Below, in pieces: positions 5,478-12,663 of a DNA stretch of 14,382 bases; positions within the stretch are counted from its first letter, which is position 1; each line of letters begins with the position of its first letter. The notes beneath the pieces were generated by a model. That model searched no databases. It was not told the origin of the DNA and was given only the letters and a program-made list of their open reading frames with translations. This DNA comes from CAYGFH01 sp964356315 (GTDB taxonomy: Bacteria > Patescibacteriota > Microgenomatia > UBA10105 > UBA927), in contig CAYHHA010000035.1 in NCBI GenBank assembly GCA_964356315.1, positions 1 through 14,382 on the forward strand, read 5' to 3'. A program made the position numbers and the translations under genes.

Positions 5478-5540
5478 TATGGCAAGAAATAGATAGTATA
5501 TTAACGGTAAATTGACAAAAAAGCGTTAATATGGTATACT
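5472..5540 (+). promoter_or_regulatory. fic promoter with three CGTTAATA operator-like boxes
   Basis: The -35 TTGACA (5512-5517) and -10 TATACT (5535-5540) are 17 bp apart, and TGG before the -10 makes it an extended -10. The ATG at 5547 follows after 6 bases, implying a leaderless mRNA. CGTTAATATGG occurs at 5472-5482 (over the glycosyltransferase stop) and at 5524-5534 (in the spacer). TATTAACG, its inverse, lies at 5499-5506. The last two boxes flank the -35 as an inverted repeat, so a bound protein would occlude the promoter. Confidence 0.75.
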
Positions 5541-5546
5541 CTAGGT

Positions 5547-6428
5547 ATGAATAGTCGTTTGAAGCGAATTTCAAGTCTATTTACGCGGTACCAAGAGAAG
5601 AAAAAAGGAAAAGAATCACTTCTGGTGATGCTTGATGACGCTGAGATTGCGGAGCGTGTATACAACTCGAACGCAATAGAAAATTCAACACTCACACTCC
5701 CTGAAACAGAAAAAATCCTTCTTGAAATTGAAAATAGCAGAAACATATCTCTCAGAGAAATTTTTGAGGCAAAAAACTTAGCATCGGTTTATACCTACGT
5801 GAAAACTATTGCTCCTCAAAAACCACTCTCGGTCGATGTGATTTTACTGTTGCATAAAATGTTGCTAACTACTATTAAAGACGATGTCGCAGGTAGATTT
5901 CGAGCAAAAGGTGAAATGGTGAGAGTGGGGAATCATATCGGATTACCACCGGAATTTATCGCACAGCGACTAGACGAGGCTTTGATTTTGTATTCATCGG
6001 ATGTTTCAACCCCTTTTATTCACAGAATTGCCAGACTGCATGCTCAATTTGAGAGTATTCATCCGTTTATAGATGGAAACGGAAGGATTGGACGCGTGAT
6101 TAACAATTATTTATTTATGAGGGAGGGATTTCCGCCAATCATAGTCCGCAACAAAGAGAAACAACACTACTACGATGCGCTTCGTGCGTTTGATGCTACT
6201 CACTCATACGAATCTATGATGGGGATTGTTGAGCTTGCGGTTTGTGAGTCGTTGCATAAAAGACTTGCGTATGTTGAAGGATGCGAGATCATGCTTTTAT
6301 CTGAACATGCGAAACACAATCAGCAATCATTCCATACACTTTTGAATGCAGCAAAACGGCAAACAATTCCTGCTTTTCGAGAAAAAGGGGTATGGAAGAT
6401 CGGAAAAGGTCAGTTCGTAACGGTTTGA
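5547..6428 (+). CDS. Fic-family AMP-transferase with inhibitory motif and C-terminal HTH-like domain
   Basis: Fic enzymes usually transfer AMP (sometimes other nucleotide groups) to hydroxyl side chains of target proteins. 293 residues. The catalytic motif is H172-PFIDGNGRIG-R183, a full match to HPFx(D/E)GNGRxxR with the catalytic His. The N-terminal S41-N-A-I-E45-N46 matches the (S/T)xxxE(G/N) inhibitory helix of class II Fic proteins, which keeps the enzyme off until released. The C-terminus (about 262-291, ...NAAKRQTIPAFREKGVWKIGKGQF) resembles an excisionase/MerR-like helix-turn-helix with the pattern TIPAFR..G.W.I. That suggests the protein binds DNA and may repress its own gene through the CGTTAATA boxes. 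It is monocistronic from a leaderless promoter. The target protein is unknown. Confidence 0.93.
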   Translation: MNSRLKRISSLFTRYQEKKKGKESLLVMLDDAEIAERVYNSNAIENSTLTLPETEKILLEIENSRNISLREIFEAKNLASVYTYVKTIAPQKPLSVDVILLLHKMLLTTIKDDVAGRFRAKGEMVRVGNHIGLPPEFIAQRLDEALILYSSDVSTPFIHRIARLHAQFESIHPFIDGNGRIGRVINNYLFMREGFPPIIVRNKEKQHYYDALRAFDATHSYESMMGIVELAVCESLHKRLAYVEGCEIMLLSEHAKHNQQSFHTLLNAAKRQTIPAFREKGVWKIGKGQFVTV

Positions 6429-6445
6429 AAATGAAATAGGGAAAA

Positions 6446-6474
6446 TTGTAAATAGCGCGTCAAAGTAATATAAT
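6446..6474 (+). promoter_or_regulatory. Promoter of the 69-residue acidic protein gene
   Basis: -35 TTGTAA (6446-6451), 17-bp spacer, perfect -10 TATAAT (6469-6474). The start point near 6481 leaves a leader of about 22 nt before the ATG at 6503. No Shine-Dalgarno is visible in that leader. Confidence 0.65.
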
Positions 6475-6502
6475 CAGATCCGTTTTACTTAGAAATACAA
6501 CT

Positions 6503-6712
6503 ATGAGTATTCCAGAGAGATTCACAATTCCAGAAAAAGGGATGATTAATTTAGTGAATGCTGAAGATGACGAGCCTTTCATAGCGGATAAGCCCCTTGA
6601 AGCTATCCCTGTCGGACCAAAGGAGGATGGTGGGATTCCAGTTGTAATTCCCGAGATAGATCCAGACAGAGTTTTTTATTATCATCAGCCTGAGTCGGTT
6701 GGGAAAGAGTGA
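6503..6712 (+). CDS. Small acidic protein of unknown function
   Basis: 69 residues with clearly more Asp and Glu than Lys and Arg, rich in Pro and hydrophobic beta-type residues, ending HQPESVGKE. There is no signal peptide, membrane segment, cysteine pair or recognised motif. It is supported as a real gene by a good promoter with 17-bp spacing and a clean ATG. It stands alone between fic and the ABC operon, with a dispersed-repeat element directly after its stop. Acidic mini-proteins can be adaptors or DNA mimics, but nothing here specifically shows that. Confidence 0.6.
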   Translation: MSIPERFTIPEKGMINLVNAEDDEPFIADKPLEAIPVGPKEDGGIPVVIPEIDPDRVFYYHQPESVGKE

Positions 6713-6715
6713 ACT

Positions 6716-6749
6716 GAGATTGCTTCGTCGCTACTCTCCTCGCAATGAC
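6716..6749. repeat. Dispersed intergenic repeat element (GTCATTGC...GCAATCTC type)
   Basis: The 34-bp stretch begins GAGATTGCTTCGTCGC and ends CTCGCAATGAC. It has ATTGC/GCAAT inverted ends (6719-6723, 6742-6746). On the minus strand it reads GTCATTGCGAGGAG...GCGACGAAGCAATCTC, which I recognise from memory as a motif scattered between genes in many unrelated bacteria. It lies immediately behind the stop of the acidic protein gene and just before the ABC operon promoter. Confidence 0.65.
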
Positions 6750-6763
6750 ACGGAGTGAAGCGC

Positions 6764-6769
6764 TATAAT
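6764..6769 (+). promoter_or_regulatory. -10 box TATAAT of the ABC operon
   Basis: A perfect TATAAT ends 7 bases before the ATG at 6777, giving a leaderless or near-leaderless start. It overlaps the alternative upstream ATG at 6768, which therefore would not be in the mRNA. No good -35 is visible at 16-18 bp; the corresponding positions lie in the dispersed repeat element. Confidence 0.55.
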
Positions 6770-6776
6770 GCTATAT

Positions 6777-7709
6777 ATGGTAAAGTCGATTCTTGAAGTT
6801 TCCGGACTGGTAAAAACATATGGAACGTTTACGGCAGTCAACAATATCTCATTTGCCATTCACCCTGGGGAGATTATTGGCCTACTTGGTCCAAATGGAG
6901 CGGGGAAGTCTACGACGATTCAAATGCTTCTTGGACTCACTGAGCCTACTTCCGGATCTATTTCCTTTTTTGGAAAAAATCTATCCACTGATCGTGAATA
7001 TATATTTAATCAGATCAATTTTGTTTCCGCGTTTTCTGGTATGCAAACCCGGGTAACGGTATGCGAGAATCTAGAGACATTCGCAGGTCTCTTTGGTGTT
7101 TTAGACTGGAAGAAAAAAATTCACGATCTTTCAGAATTACTTGGTATTTCCGACAAACTCAACACGCTCTATTGGCATTTATCTTCTGGAGAGCGGACCC
7201 GGGTAAATCTGGTAAAAGCATTTATCAACAATCCTAAGCTGATTTTGATGGACGAACCAACTGCGAGTCTTGACCCAGAAGTGGTAGATGTTGTGTTAAA
7301 GCTTATCGAAGACATGCGGAAAAAAGACCATGTAGCGGTCCTCTATACCAGTCACAACATGAGCGAGGTATCTCGGATTTGCGATCAGGTGATCTTTTTG
7401 CATCATGGATCCATTATTGCCACGGATACTCCACTAGGGCTGACGAAACGTGTGGGGACCGCTGTGTTGCGGCTCATTTTTGAGGGAAATAAGACTCCTG
7501 TGGAGACGTATTTGAAAAACGAATCGTATGTGTATACCTTTCAAAAAGAGTCTAGTGTTGAAGTGAATATCGATGAAAAAATGATCCCCAAGGTGTTGTT
7601 TGGCTTGGCAAAAGAGAAGATTTTTATCACAGATATTGAAATTGAAAAACCGAATTTGGAAGATGTATTTTTGGCGGTTGCCAAAGGGGGAAAAGATGCA
7701 CTTGCGTAG
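6777..7709 (+). CDS. ABC transporter ATP-binding protein (ABC-2 exporter type) lacking the Q-loop glutamine
   Basis: Nucleotide-binding subunit powering the ABC-2 permease encoded next. 310 residues from the ATG at 6777. The in-frame ATG at 6768 overlaps the -10 and is unlikely to be used. Visible motifs: Walker A GPNGAGKST (38-46), signature LSSGE (135-139), Walker B LILMDEP (155-161), D-loop SLDP and the switch H193 in YTSHN. Where most ABC ATPases have the Q-loop (VPQ or similar), this one reads INFVSAFSGMQTRVTVCENL, without Gln at the usual position. I recall similar substitutions in a subgroup of export ATPases, so this may be a subgroup trait. After about residue 215 comes a C-terminal domain typical of drug/lipid export ATPases. 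The gene overlaps the permease start by 14 bases. Substrate unknown. Confidence 0.93.
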   Translation: MVKSILEVSGLVKTYGTFTAVNNISFAIHPGEIIGLLGPNGAGKSTTIQMLLGLTEPTSGSISFFGKNLSTDREYIFNQINFVSAFSGMQTRVTVCENLETFAGLFGVLDWKKKIHDLSELLGISDKLNTLYWHLSSGERTRVNLVKAFINNPKLILMDEPTASLDPEVVDVVLKLIEDMRKKDHVAVLYTSHNMSEVSRICDQVIFLHHGSIIATDTPLGLTKRVGTAVLRLIFEGNKTPVETYLKNESYVYTFQKESSVEVNIDEKMIPKVLFGLAKEKIFITDIEIEKPNLEDVFLAVAKGGKDALA

Positions 7710-8481
7710 AATACTAACGGTCATGAAGCACGCATGGCACCATATGCTCCACAGTCGGGAGACGTGGGTAGATGTGGGATGGTTTCCTGTGATAAACACG
7801 TTGGTTTTCGGCGGGTTTGCAACGTACATCGCGTCACAATCCGGGTATGTCTCAGCGCAGCTTACTATCATCAATATCGTCCTTTGGTATGCAATAGATG
7901 TGGGATCGTATTCCATTGCCGTGGGTGCGCTGTGGGAAGTGTGGGCGAGAAGCTTTAGTAGTCTATTCATCTCTCCTCTTACCCTTCCTGAATTTGTGGC
8001 AGGACACATTTTGTTTAGTAGTGTAAAACAAGTGCTGATCCTCGCGATCCTTACGACTTTATGTTTCGTCATTTTTCATGTGTCTCCGCTTCAACTCGGA
8101 CTCATGCTTCCAATCTATATAGTTCTTTTGGGATTATATGGAAATGCCTTTGGCATGTTGATCTTTGGACTGATTCTCCGGTTTGGGACGGGTCTGCAAT
8201 CTATGGCGTGGGGGCTTATCATGATTCTTCAGCCACTCATAGGAATGTATTATCCTGTGGAAATATTACCCTATCCAATACAGATTTTTTCAAAACTTCT
8301 CGCACCATCATATATATTCGCGTCTATCCGAGAGCAGGTGGCAACAGGCTCTCCGAATTGGGGATTCGTTGGTATAGCTGGAACACTTGATATACTTTCT
8401 CTCGTATTCGGATATCTGTTTATGAAACACATGTGGGAGCGCGCCCGCCGTGCAGGAACACTCGCGCGGATGGAGGAGTAA
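7696..8481 (+). CDS. ABC-2 type permease
   Basis: Membrane subunit of the exporter. 261 residues from the ATG at 7696, which has an AAAGGGGG Shine-Dalgarno at 7683-7690 and overlaps the ATPase gene. The frame is open further upstream to an ATG at 7600, but that would add 32 polar residues overlapping the ATPase and has no RBS. Six hydrophobic segments are seen at about 28-46, 54-78, 104-128, 134-160, 167-187 and 222-243, the ABC-2 half-transporter pattern. The short segment MYYPVEILPYPIQ before the last helix is typical of the family. The stop codon lies in the RBS region of the next gene, so the three genes are probably made together. Confidence 0.92.
   Translation: MHLRRILTVMKHAWHHMLHSRETWVDVGWFPVINTLVFGGFATYIASQSGYVSAQLTIINIVLWYAIDVGSYSIAVGALWEVWARSFSSLFISPLTLPEFVAGHILFSSVKQVLILAILTTLCFVIFHVSPLQLGLMLPIYIVLLGLYGNAFGMLIFGLILRFGTGLQSMAWGLIMILQPLIGMYYPVEILPYPIQIFSKLLAPSYIFASIREQVATGSPNWGFVGIAGTLDILSLVFGYLFMKHMWERARRAGTLARMEE
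8472..8478 (+). promoter_or_regulatory. Shine-Dalgarno GGAGGAG of HD protein 1
   Basis: GGAGGAG lies 7 nt before the ATG at 8486, inside the last codons of the permease. It decides in favour of 8486 over the upstream in-frame ATG at 8450, and shows that the HD gene is coupled to the exporter. Confidence 0.85.
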
Positions 8482-8485
8482 CATC

Positions 8486-10438
8486 ATGAATGAAAAGAGT
8501 AGATCATACGGAGGTCGCACTGTTGGTCGAGAGGCGAGTGTTACTCTCTTTGGAAACAGTGTTGAAAGGAAACCGAGGGCGCTTATTGAATCATTTGAAG
8601 GAGATTGCATTATCCAGAGCTTCTCGAATTTTCCTCATATTCCTGGCCTACGTGAAGCTGCTGTGATTGATGTAGCAAGGCGGTACCCAGAGTTTATTAC
8701 TCGAATTCAACACATACCAAATCAAACAGAGCAAGAGTATGAAAAACGATACAGTGAGCTTATTGAAAGAGCTAAGGATATTGAGATTTCAGAACGAATC
8801 GTAAATGGCGTAAAAGTGGGTTTTATCCAAAGATTGGAACAAACGGGAGAGAAAATCTTGGAAATATCGGAAGATCCGAAACACCCTGATCATGGATGGC
8901 CACACGTGAGGCGAGTAAAAATTGAAGCGCATAGACAATGGCCCACATATCCAGATCTTCATCATGATGGATTTCGGGAATCGCTTATGATAGCACTATT
9001 TGCTGAATACCATGATAAAGGACAGCTTCCTGCTTTGTTGTGGAATAAAGAAAACCCAAATACACCTATCAAAATTAAAGCAGGTCACGCTGAAGAAGGG
9101 GGAATTTTCGTTGAATTATTGCAAAATGAAATTCAAAAAGCCGGGGCAATGACGGAATCAATGGCCAAGGAAATATCGGCACTTACATCAATTCTCATAT
9201 TTCTTCACGATATACCAGAAAGAATGATTGAAAAGGTACATGGAACGGTGAAAGCAAATTGGATGGATAGTAATGAATTAAAATCGTTATCAGAAGTAGA
9301 GCTTTTCGATCATTATGATATTGGGGATTTAAATATGTTTACAACGTCACCCTCACAGCGGTTGCTGATATTACAGCATGTAAAACGAGAAAAGAAAGTG
9401 TTGAACGTAGGAGAAAGAAATTGGGGAATACATCCTGAAGTGGAGTCTGCGTACAAAAAAGAACTCCTCGCCATGAGCATGGATACTACACCAACGTTCC
9501 TTGATGTCTCTCAAGATGTGATGGCAGGGGTGATAGATGCAGCGACAATTTGTCTTCACGCAGATATGAAAGATATGATGGCATCTGTGAAGGCTCAAGT
9601 TAGAAAATTCAATGTAAATGCTTCAATGGATCGGGGAATATATAAAGCAGATGAGGGAGTCCTAGTCCGTATACTGGGAAATGTTGGTGACGATATGCAA
9701 AGTGATTATGAACGCGCGATGTGGGAAATACTGGAATATATTCGGTTAAATAAAGTTTCGAGAGTGTGGGGTGATACAGACTCGAGGAATGAGGTTATAC
9801 GTGTTGCAATAAACTCACTAAGTTCAACACATAAATTTTTTTTGGAACTAATGAAAGGGGAAGATGGCTTGTATGTCATTGACGAATCTTTGACAGATCG
9901 ACTATTTGAAATTGGAATAAAGGCAATTGGAAAAACAAAAATACCGAAAGAACATCTAAAAAACATTGAAACCGATATGGGAGATTTACGTGATCCATCT
10001 GAAATAGACTCAGTGATACGGTCTAAATTATCACAATTAAAATTGCCCTCAGCGCCAAAATATTTAAGGAGATACAAGAGCAGGTCCGAAGCGATTGTAG
10101 TTGAGTCTGAAACAGCAAAAATTCGTATTCGTGAAAAACATGACAATGATAACGGACAGGCCCATGCGTATAGCAAGAGAGAAATGGAGCATGCTTCGAC
10201 TGTATACGAACAGCTTGTTGAACATTTTGCTGATTTAGTTGAGATGTCCATGGAAGAGCTGAATAGTCGGCTTAATGAAACAAGAAGTATTTTTTCGAAT
10301 GACAGCTTTGATTCTGTTGGGGGAATCGCCGATATCAAGACATTAATCCCTCTGACTTTAGCGCAAGAAAAGTTAATAAAAAGAATAGAAAATGAAGGTA
10401 AACAGGGCAATAATGGTTCATCATCAGCACACAGCTGA
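8486..10438 (+). CDS. Large HD-domain protein 1, unrecognised family
   Basis: 650 residues; I do not recognise the full-length family. The N-terminal third carries an HD-type metal phosphohydrolase signature: D135-H136-GWP-H140, H176-D177 (EYHDKG), H201 (GHAEEGG) and H241-D242 (FLHDIPER). HD enzymes hydrolyse phosphate esters of nucleotides, signalling molecules or nucleic acids; the substrate here is open. The remaining 400 residues are mostly helical and charged with no membrane segment, so it is cytosolic. Near the end is F608-DSVGGIADIKTLIPL, matched in the paralogue at 10648. The tail is Gly/Ser/Asn-rich. It is translationally coupled to the ABC permease (4 bases between stop and start, strong RBS), which suggests the exporter handles a product, signal or target of this enzyme. 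An imperfectly known alternative is a nuclease-like HD protein. Confidence 0.8.
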   Translation: MNEKSRSYGGRTVGREASVTLFGNSVERKPRALIESFEGDCIIQSFSNFPHIPGLREAAVIDVARRYPEFITRIQHIPNQTEQEYEKRYSELIERAKDIEISERIVNGVKVGFIQRLEQTGEKILEISEDPKHPDHGWPHVRRVKIEAHRQWPTYPDLHHDGFRESLMIALFAEYHDKGQLPALLWNKENPNTPIKIKAGHAEEGGIFVELLQNEIQKAGAMTESMAKEISALTSILIFLHDIPERMIEKVHGTVKANWMDSNELKSLSEVELFDHYDIGDLNMFTTSPSQRLLILQHVKREKKVLNVGERNWGIHPEVESAYKKELLAMSMDTTPTFLDVSQDVMAGVIDAATICLHADMKDMMASVKAQVRKFNVNASMDRGIYKADEGVLVRILGNVGDDMQSDYERAMWEILEYIRLNKVSRVWGDTDSRNEVIRVAINSLSSTHKFFLELMKGEDGLYVIDESLTDRLFEIGIKAIGKTKIPKEHLKNIETDMGDLRDPSEIDSVIRSKLSQLKLPSAPKYLRRYKSRSEAIVVESETAKIRIREKHDNDNGQAHAYSKREMEHASTVYEQLVEHFADLVEMSMEELNSRLNETRSIFSNDSFDSVGGIADIKTLIPLTLAQEKLIKRIENEGKQGNNGSSSAHS

Positions 10439-10440
10439 TG
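10422..10440 (+). other. Short hairpin over the stop of HD protein 1
   Basis: CATCAGC (10422-10428) and GCTGATG (10434-10440) form a perfect 7-bp stem with loop ACACA, overlapping the TGA at 10436-10438. No T-run follows, so it is not a convincing intrinsic terminator. It may protect the 3' end of the mRNA. Confidence 0.45.
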
Positions 10441-10538
10441 TGGAAAGAGAAAATCTGTGTGCAAGTTTCGTTACAATAATTACCCAAAGAATTTCTACTA
10501 TGTTATAAGGAATAGGTGTTTTATTGAATCTCTTTATG

Positions 10539-10577
10539 TTGTATAACTATTGACAACACGTGTATACTGTATATGCT
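10539..10577 (+). promoter_or_regulatory. Promoter region of HD protein 2
   Basis: Two overlapping candidates exist. TTGACA (10550-10555) with TATGCT (10572-10577) has 16-bp spacing. TTGTAT (10539-10544) with TATACT (10563-10568) has 18-bp spacing. Both place the start point downstream of the ATG at 10573 or close to it. This favours translation from the later ATG at 10648 behind a leader of about 65-75 nt, with the RBS AGGAGGG at 10631-10637. Confidence 0.55.
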
Positions 10578-10630
10578 TTCAATTTACTGTCCTACTACCA
10601 TGATAGAACTATTCGTCATCAACAGGTATC

Positions 10631-10637
10631 AGGAGGG
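10631..10637 (+). promoter_or_regulatory. Shine-Dalgarno AGGAGGG of HD protein 2
   Basis: AGGAGGG ends 10 nt before the ATG at 10648 and is the only strong RBS near the gene start. The frame is open back to an ATG at 10573, but that codon overlaps a -10 candidate and has no RBS. Confidence 0.65.
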
Positions 10638-10647
10638 TGCTCAGGAA

Positions 10648-12654
10648 ATGAGCAGGGGTAGATTTGATAGTGGTCTAAGAAAAAATAAGACCTTATATCT
10701 GGAGTCAGAATCCCCAGAGCTTTTGTATTCGTTTGAACAGCTATTTTCAAATGAAGAACTTCGCAAAGATGCCCTTATAGATCTGGATTTCCGGTATAAA
10801 GAGGTATGGAATATTGTTGTCGAGTCTCTGCATGATCCAGAATTGGAATCCGTGTACAGGGAAAAAATGATCAGAATTCTGATTCTCACGAATTTTGGAT
10901 CGCGACTGGGAAATGAATCACTGAAACTTGCGACACACCCTAATGAAGTAAATGACTTTGGACAGAGGTACAGAGAGGCACGAAAAAATCCAAAAAACTT
11001 TGATCATGGTGATCTGCATGAGCGCAGTGTCGATGCGGCGCAGTTACTTGATCTTATATTGTTTGGTTCTGCACATCTTGAGATCGGTGACTGTATCCAT
11101 GCGGTTGCGGCCCCCATGACGTCTATTTACCACGATTCGATGCAACTATGGATGGAGGATCGTATTGATCGGGAGTACGAAGATGGTGAAGAGCAAAAAA
11201 TGCTCAAGGGAGTCAATCCAAAAGATTACCACACAGAAGCAGGTGCCGTGTTTGTACAACTGCTCGAGCCAATTATCCAGCGTTCAGGGCACCTATCTGA
11301 TGGTTTAGCACGTCGTTTGGTTGGCGCTCTCTCTGAAAATATCAGTGTGCATGATGCTCCTGATCGACTTGTGTCGATTCTCTTGACTGGTGAAAAAAAA
11401 TTGGCTAGCTCTTATGGATCTCCTGCTGAGTTATATACCGCGTACGAGTCAGGTGAGCTTGCTCGAAGTAGTCTTTCCCGCGCAGAGTGGCTCACGATCC
11501 TAAAAATGAGATTGACCACATTTTATGAAGCACAGGAAAAAAATAAGAGCGGTGTTGCCGAGCTTACTAACGATCAAACCGCGAACATTCAAAAATTCAT
11601 CTCTATTGTTTATGGTGATTATGGATTTGGAGGAGAAATCGAACGATATTTCACCAATGAGTTGGAGCAAATGAACCGTGACGCAGAGCATCCGCAAATT
11701 GATTTATCGCTCGAGAAAAGGTATCAAACATACTTATGGAAATTGCTGTTTAATATCGCCGATACGAATGAGATGATCCGTCCTGGGTTTGCTGCGGTTA
11801 TTCGTAAACTTCGCGTACACTGGTCAAGATCGCGCAGGCTGTTTATCGCTATAAAAGATGCTATGTTTGCCGATGATGCAACAGAAGCGCTGAAAGAGAA
11901 GCCAAATGTTCGTGGTCATAATCAGTCAGATTGGTGTAGGCAGGCGAGGGAGTGGATTGTTATGGCAAAATTGTTTGCTGAGTCTCCATTCTTTCAAGAT
12001 CCGTTTGTCGCAGAATACATTCGTACCACCTACTTAGAAAATATGCTTCAAGCTCAGTCATTATATGAGGTATTAGCCGGTGGGGATGACAGTATCCAGG
12101 CTCTTGAAAACCAAGAGAGAGAACGTGTCATCGCTATTGCGGAAAAGGGGCTTCGCAAGGGTGATGTGCCCGATGAAGAGAGCGCACAGATGATGAAAAA
12201 TATTTCAGACAGTCATGCTGATAGGTGGACAATCAAATTATTGCTTCAAAATCGCTTGTTGGGGAATAAGTATTTCGATCGATTTTCCATGCATTTCACT
12301 AGAATAAACATTCAAATACACGCAGTTATAGATAATTTACGACAAAAACCTGGGCCTCAAATGAAAAAAGGAGGCAATGGTGTTTATGAATATTCACCTG
12401 AAGAAATAACCCAGCTACAAAAGAACTTTATCAAGATATGGAATGAGGTATGTGGTATATTCAACGCGCCGAAGAGTATATATAAATCTGAATCCGCAGA
12501 TGCTCAAGATGATGAAAAGGATTTTGCCGTCAATGCTTTGAAATTCAAGATTCCTAATGCATCGCTAGATTCACTAGGGGCGCTTTCCGATGCAAGGACA
12601 ATAAACCCATTGTCAGAGAATGTTGAGTATGCTCTCAATATAACGGATCCGTAA
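10648..12654 (+). CDS. Large HD-domain protein 2, paralogue of HD protein 1
   Basis: 668 residues from the ATG at 10648. A start at 10573 would add 25 residues. It shares with the preceding gene an ordered set of motifs: LRKDALIDLDFRY near the start, D119-HGDL-H124, H162-D163 (YHDS), H195-TEAGAVFVQLLE and H235-DAPDR240. The spacing between the third His and the final HD is 40 residues in both proteins. The C-terminal L640-DSLGALSDARTINPL aligns with the end of HD protein 1. Overall identity is low, so the duplication or joint acquisition is old. It is a soluble, helix-rich protein with unknown substrate, presumably a metal-dependent phosphohydrolase. It has its own promoter 100 bases after the first HD gene and ends 9 bases from the convergent uridine kinase gene. 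No terminator is visible between the two. Confidence 0.78.
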   Translation: MSRGRFDSGLRKNKTLYLESESPELLYSFEQLFSNEELRKDALIDLDFRYKEVWNIVVESLHDPELESVYREKMIRILILTNFGSRLGNESLKLATHPNEVNDFGQRYREARKNPKNFDHGDLHERSVDAAQLLDLILFGSAHLEIGDCIHAVAAPMTSIYHDSMQLWMEDRIDREYEDGEEQKMLKGVNPKDYHTEAGAVFVQLLEPIIQRSGHLSDGLARRLVGALSENISVHDAPDRLVSILLTGEKKLASSYGSPAELYTAYESGELARSSLSRAEWLTILKMRLTTFYEAQEKNKSGVAELTNDQTANIQKFISIVYGDYGFGGEIERYFTNELEQMNRDAEHPQIDLSLEKRYQTYLWKLLFNIADTNEMIRPGFAAVIRKLRVHWSRSRRLFIAIKDAMFADDATEALKEKPNVRGHNQSDWCRQAREWIVMAKLFAESPFFQDPFVAEYIRTTYLENMLQAQSLYEVLAGGDDSIQALENQERERVIAIAEKGLRKGDVPDEESAQMMKNISDSHADRWTIKLLLQNRLLGNKYFDRFSMHFTRINIQIHAVIDNLRQKPGPQMKKGGNGVYEYSPEEITQLQKNFIKIWNEVCGIFNAPKSIYKSESADAQDDEKDFAVNALKFKIPNASLDSLGALSDARTINPLSENVEYALNITDP

Positions 12655-12663
12655 GTCTATCGA

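Noticed and set aside
7600..7695. Upstream start of the permease at 7600
   Set aside because: It would lie deep in the ATPase gene, add a polar stretch before the first membrane segment and lacks an RBS; the ATG at 7696 has one.
7434..8072. Minus-strand open frame opposite the ABC genes (212 codons)
   Set aside because: It crosses the ATPase/permease junction in antisense, has no recognisable domain and no start signals.
10422..10440. Hairpin after HD protein 1 as a rho-independent terminator
   Set aside because: The stem is good but the following bases lack a T-run, so it is listed only as a hairpin.
9706..10464. Long open frame on the minus strand opposite HD protein 1 (252 codons)
   Set aside because: It is antisense to a gene with clear motifs and an RBS; its own translation is Ser/Ile-rich with no motif, no promoter and no RBS.
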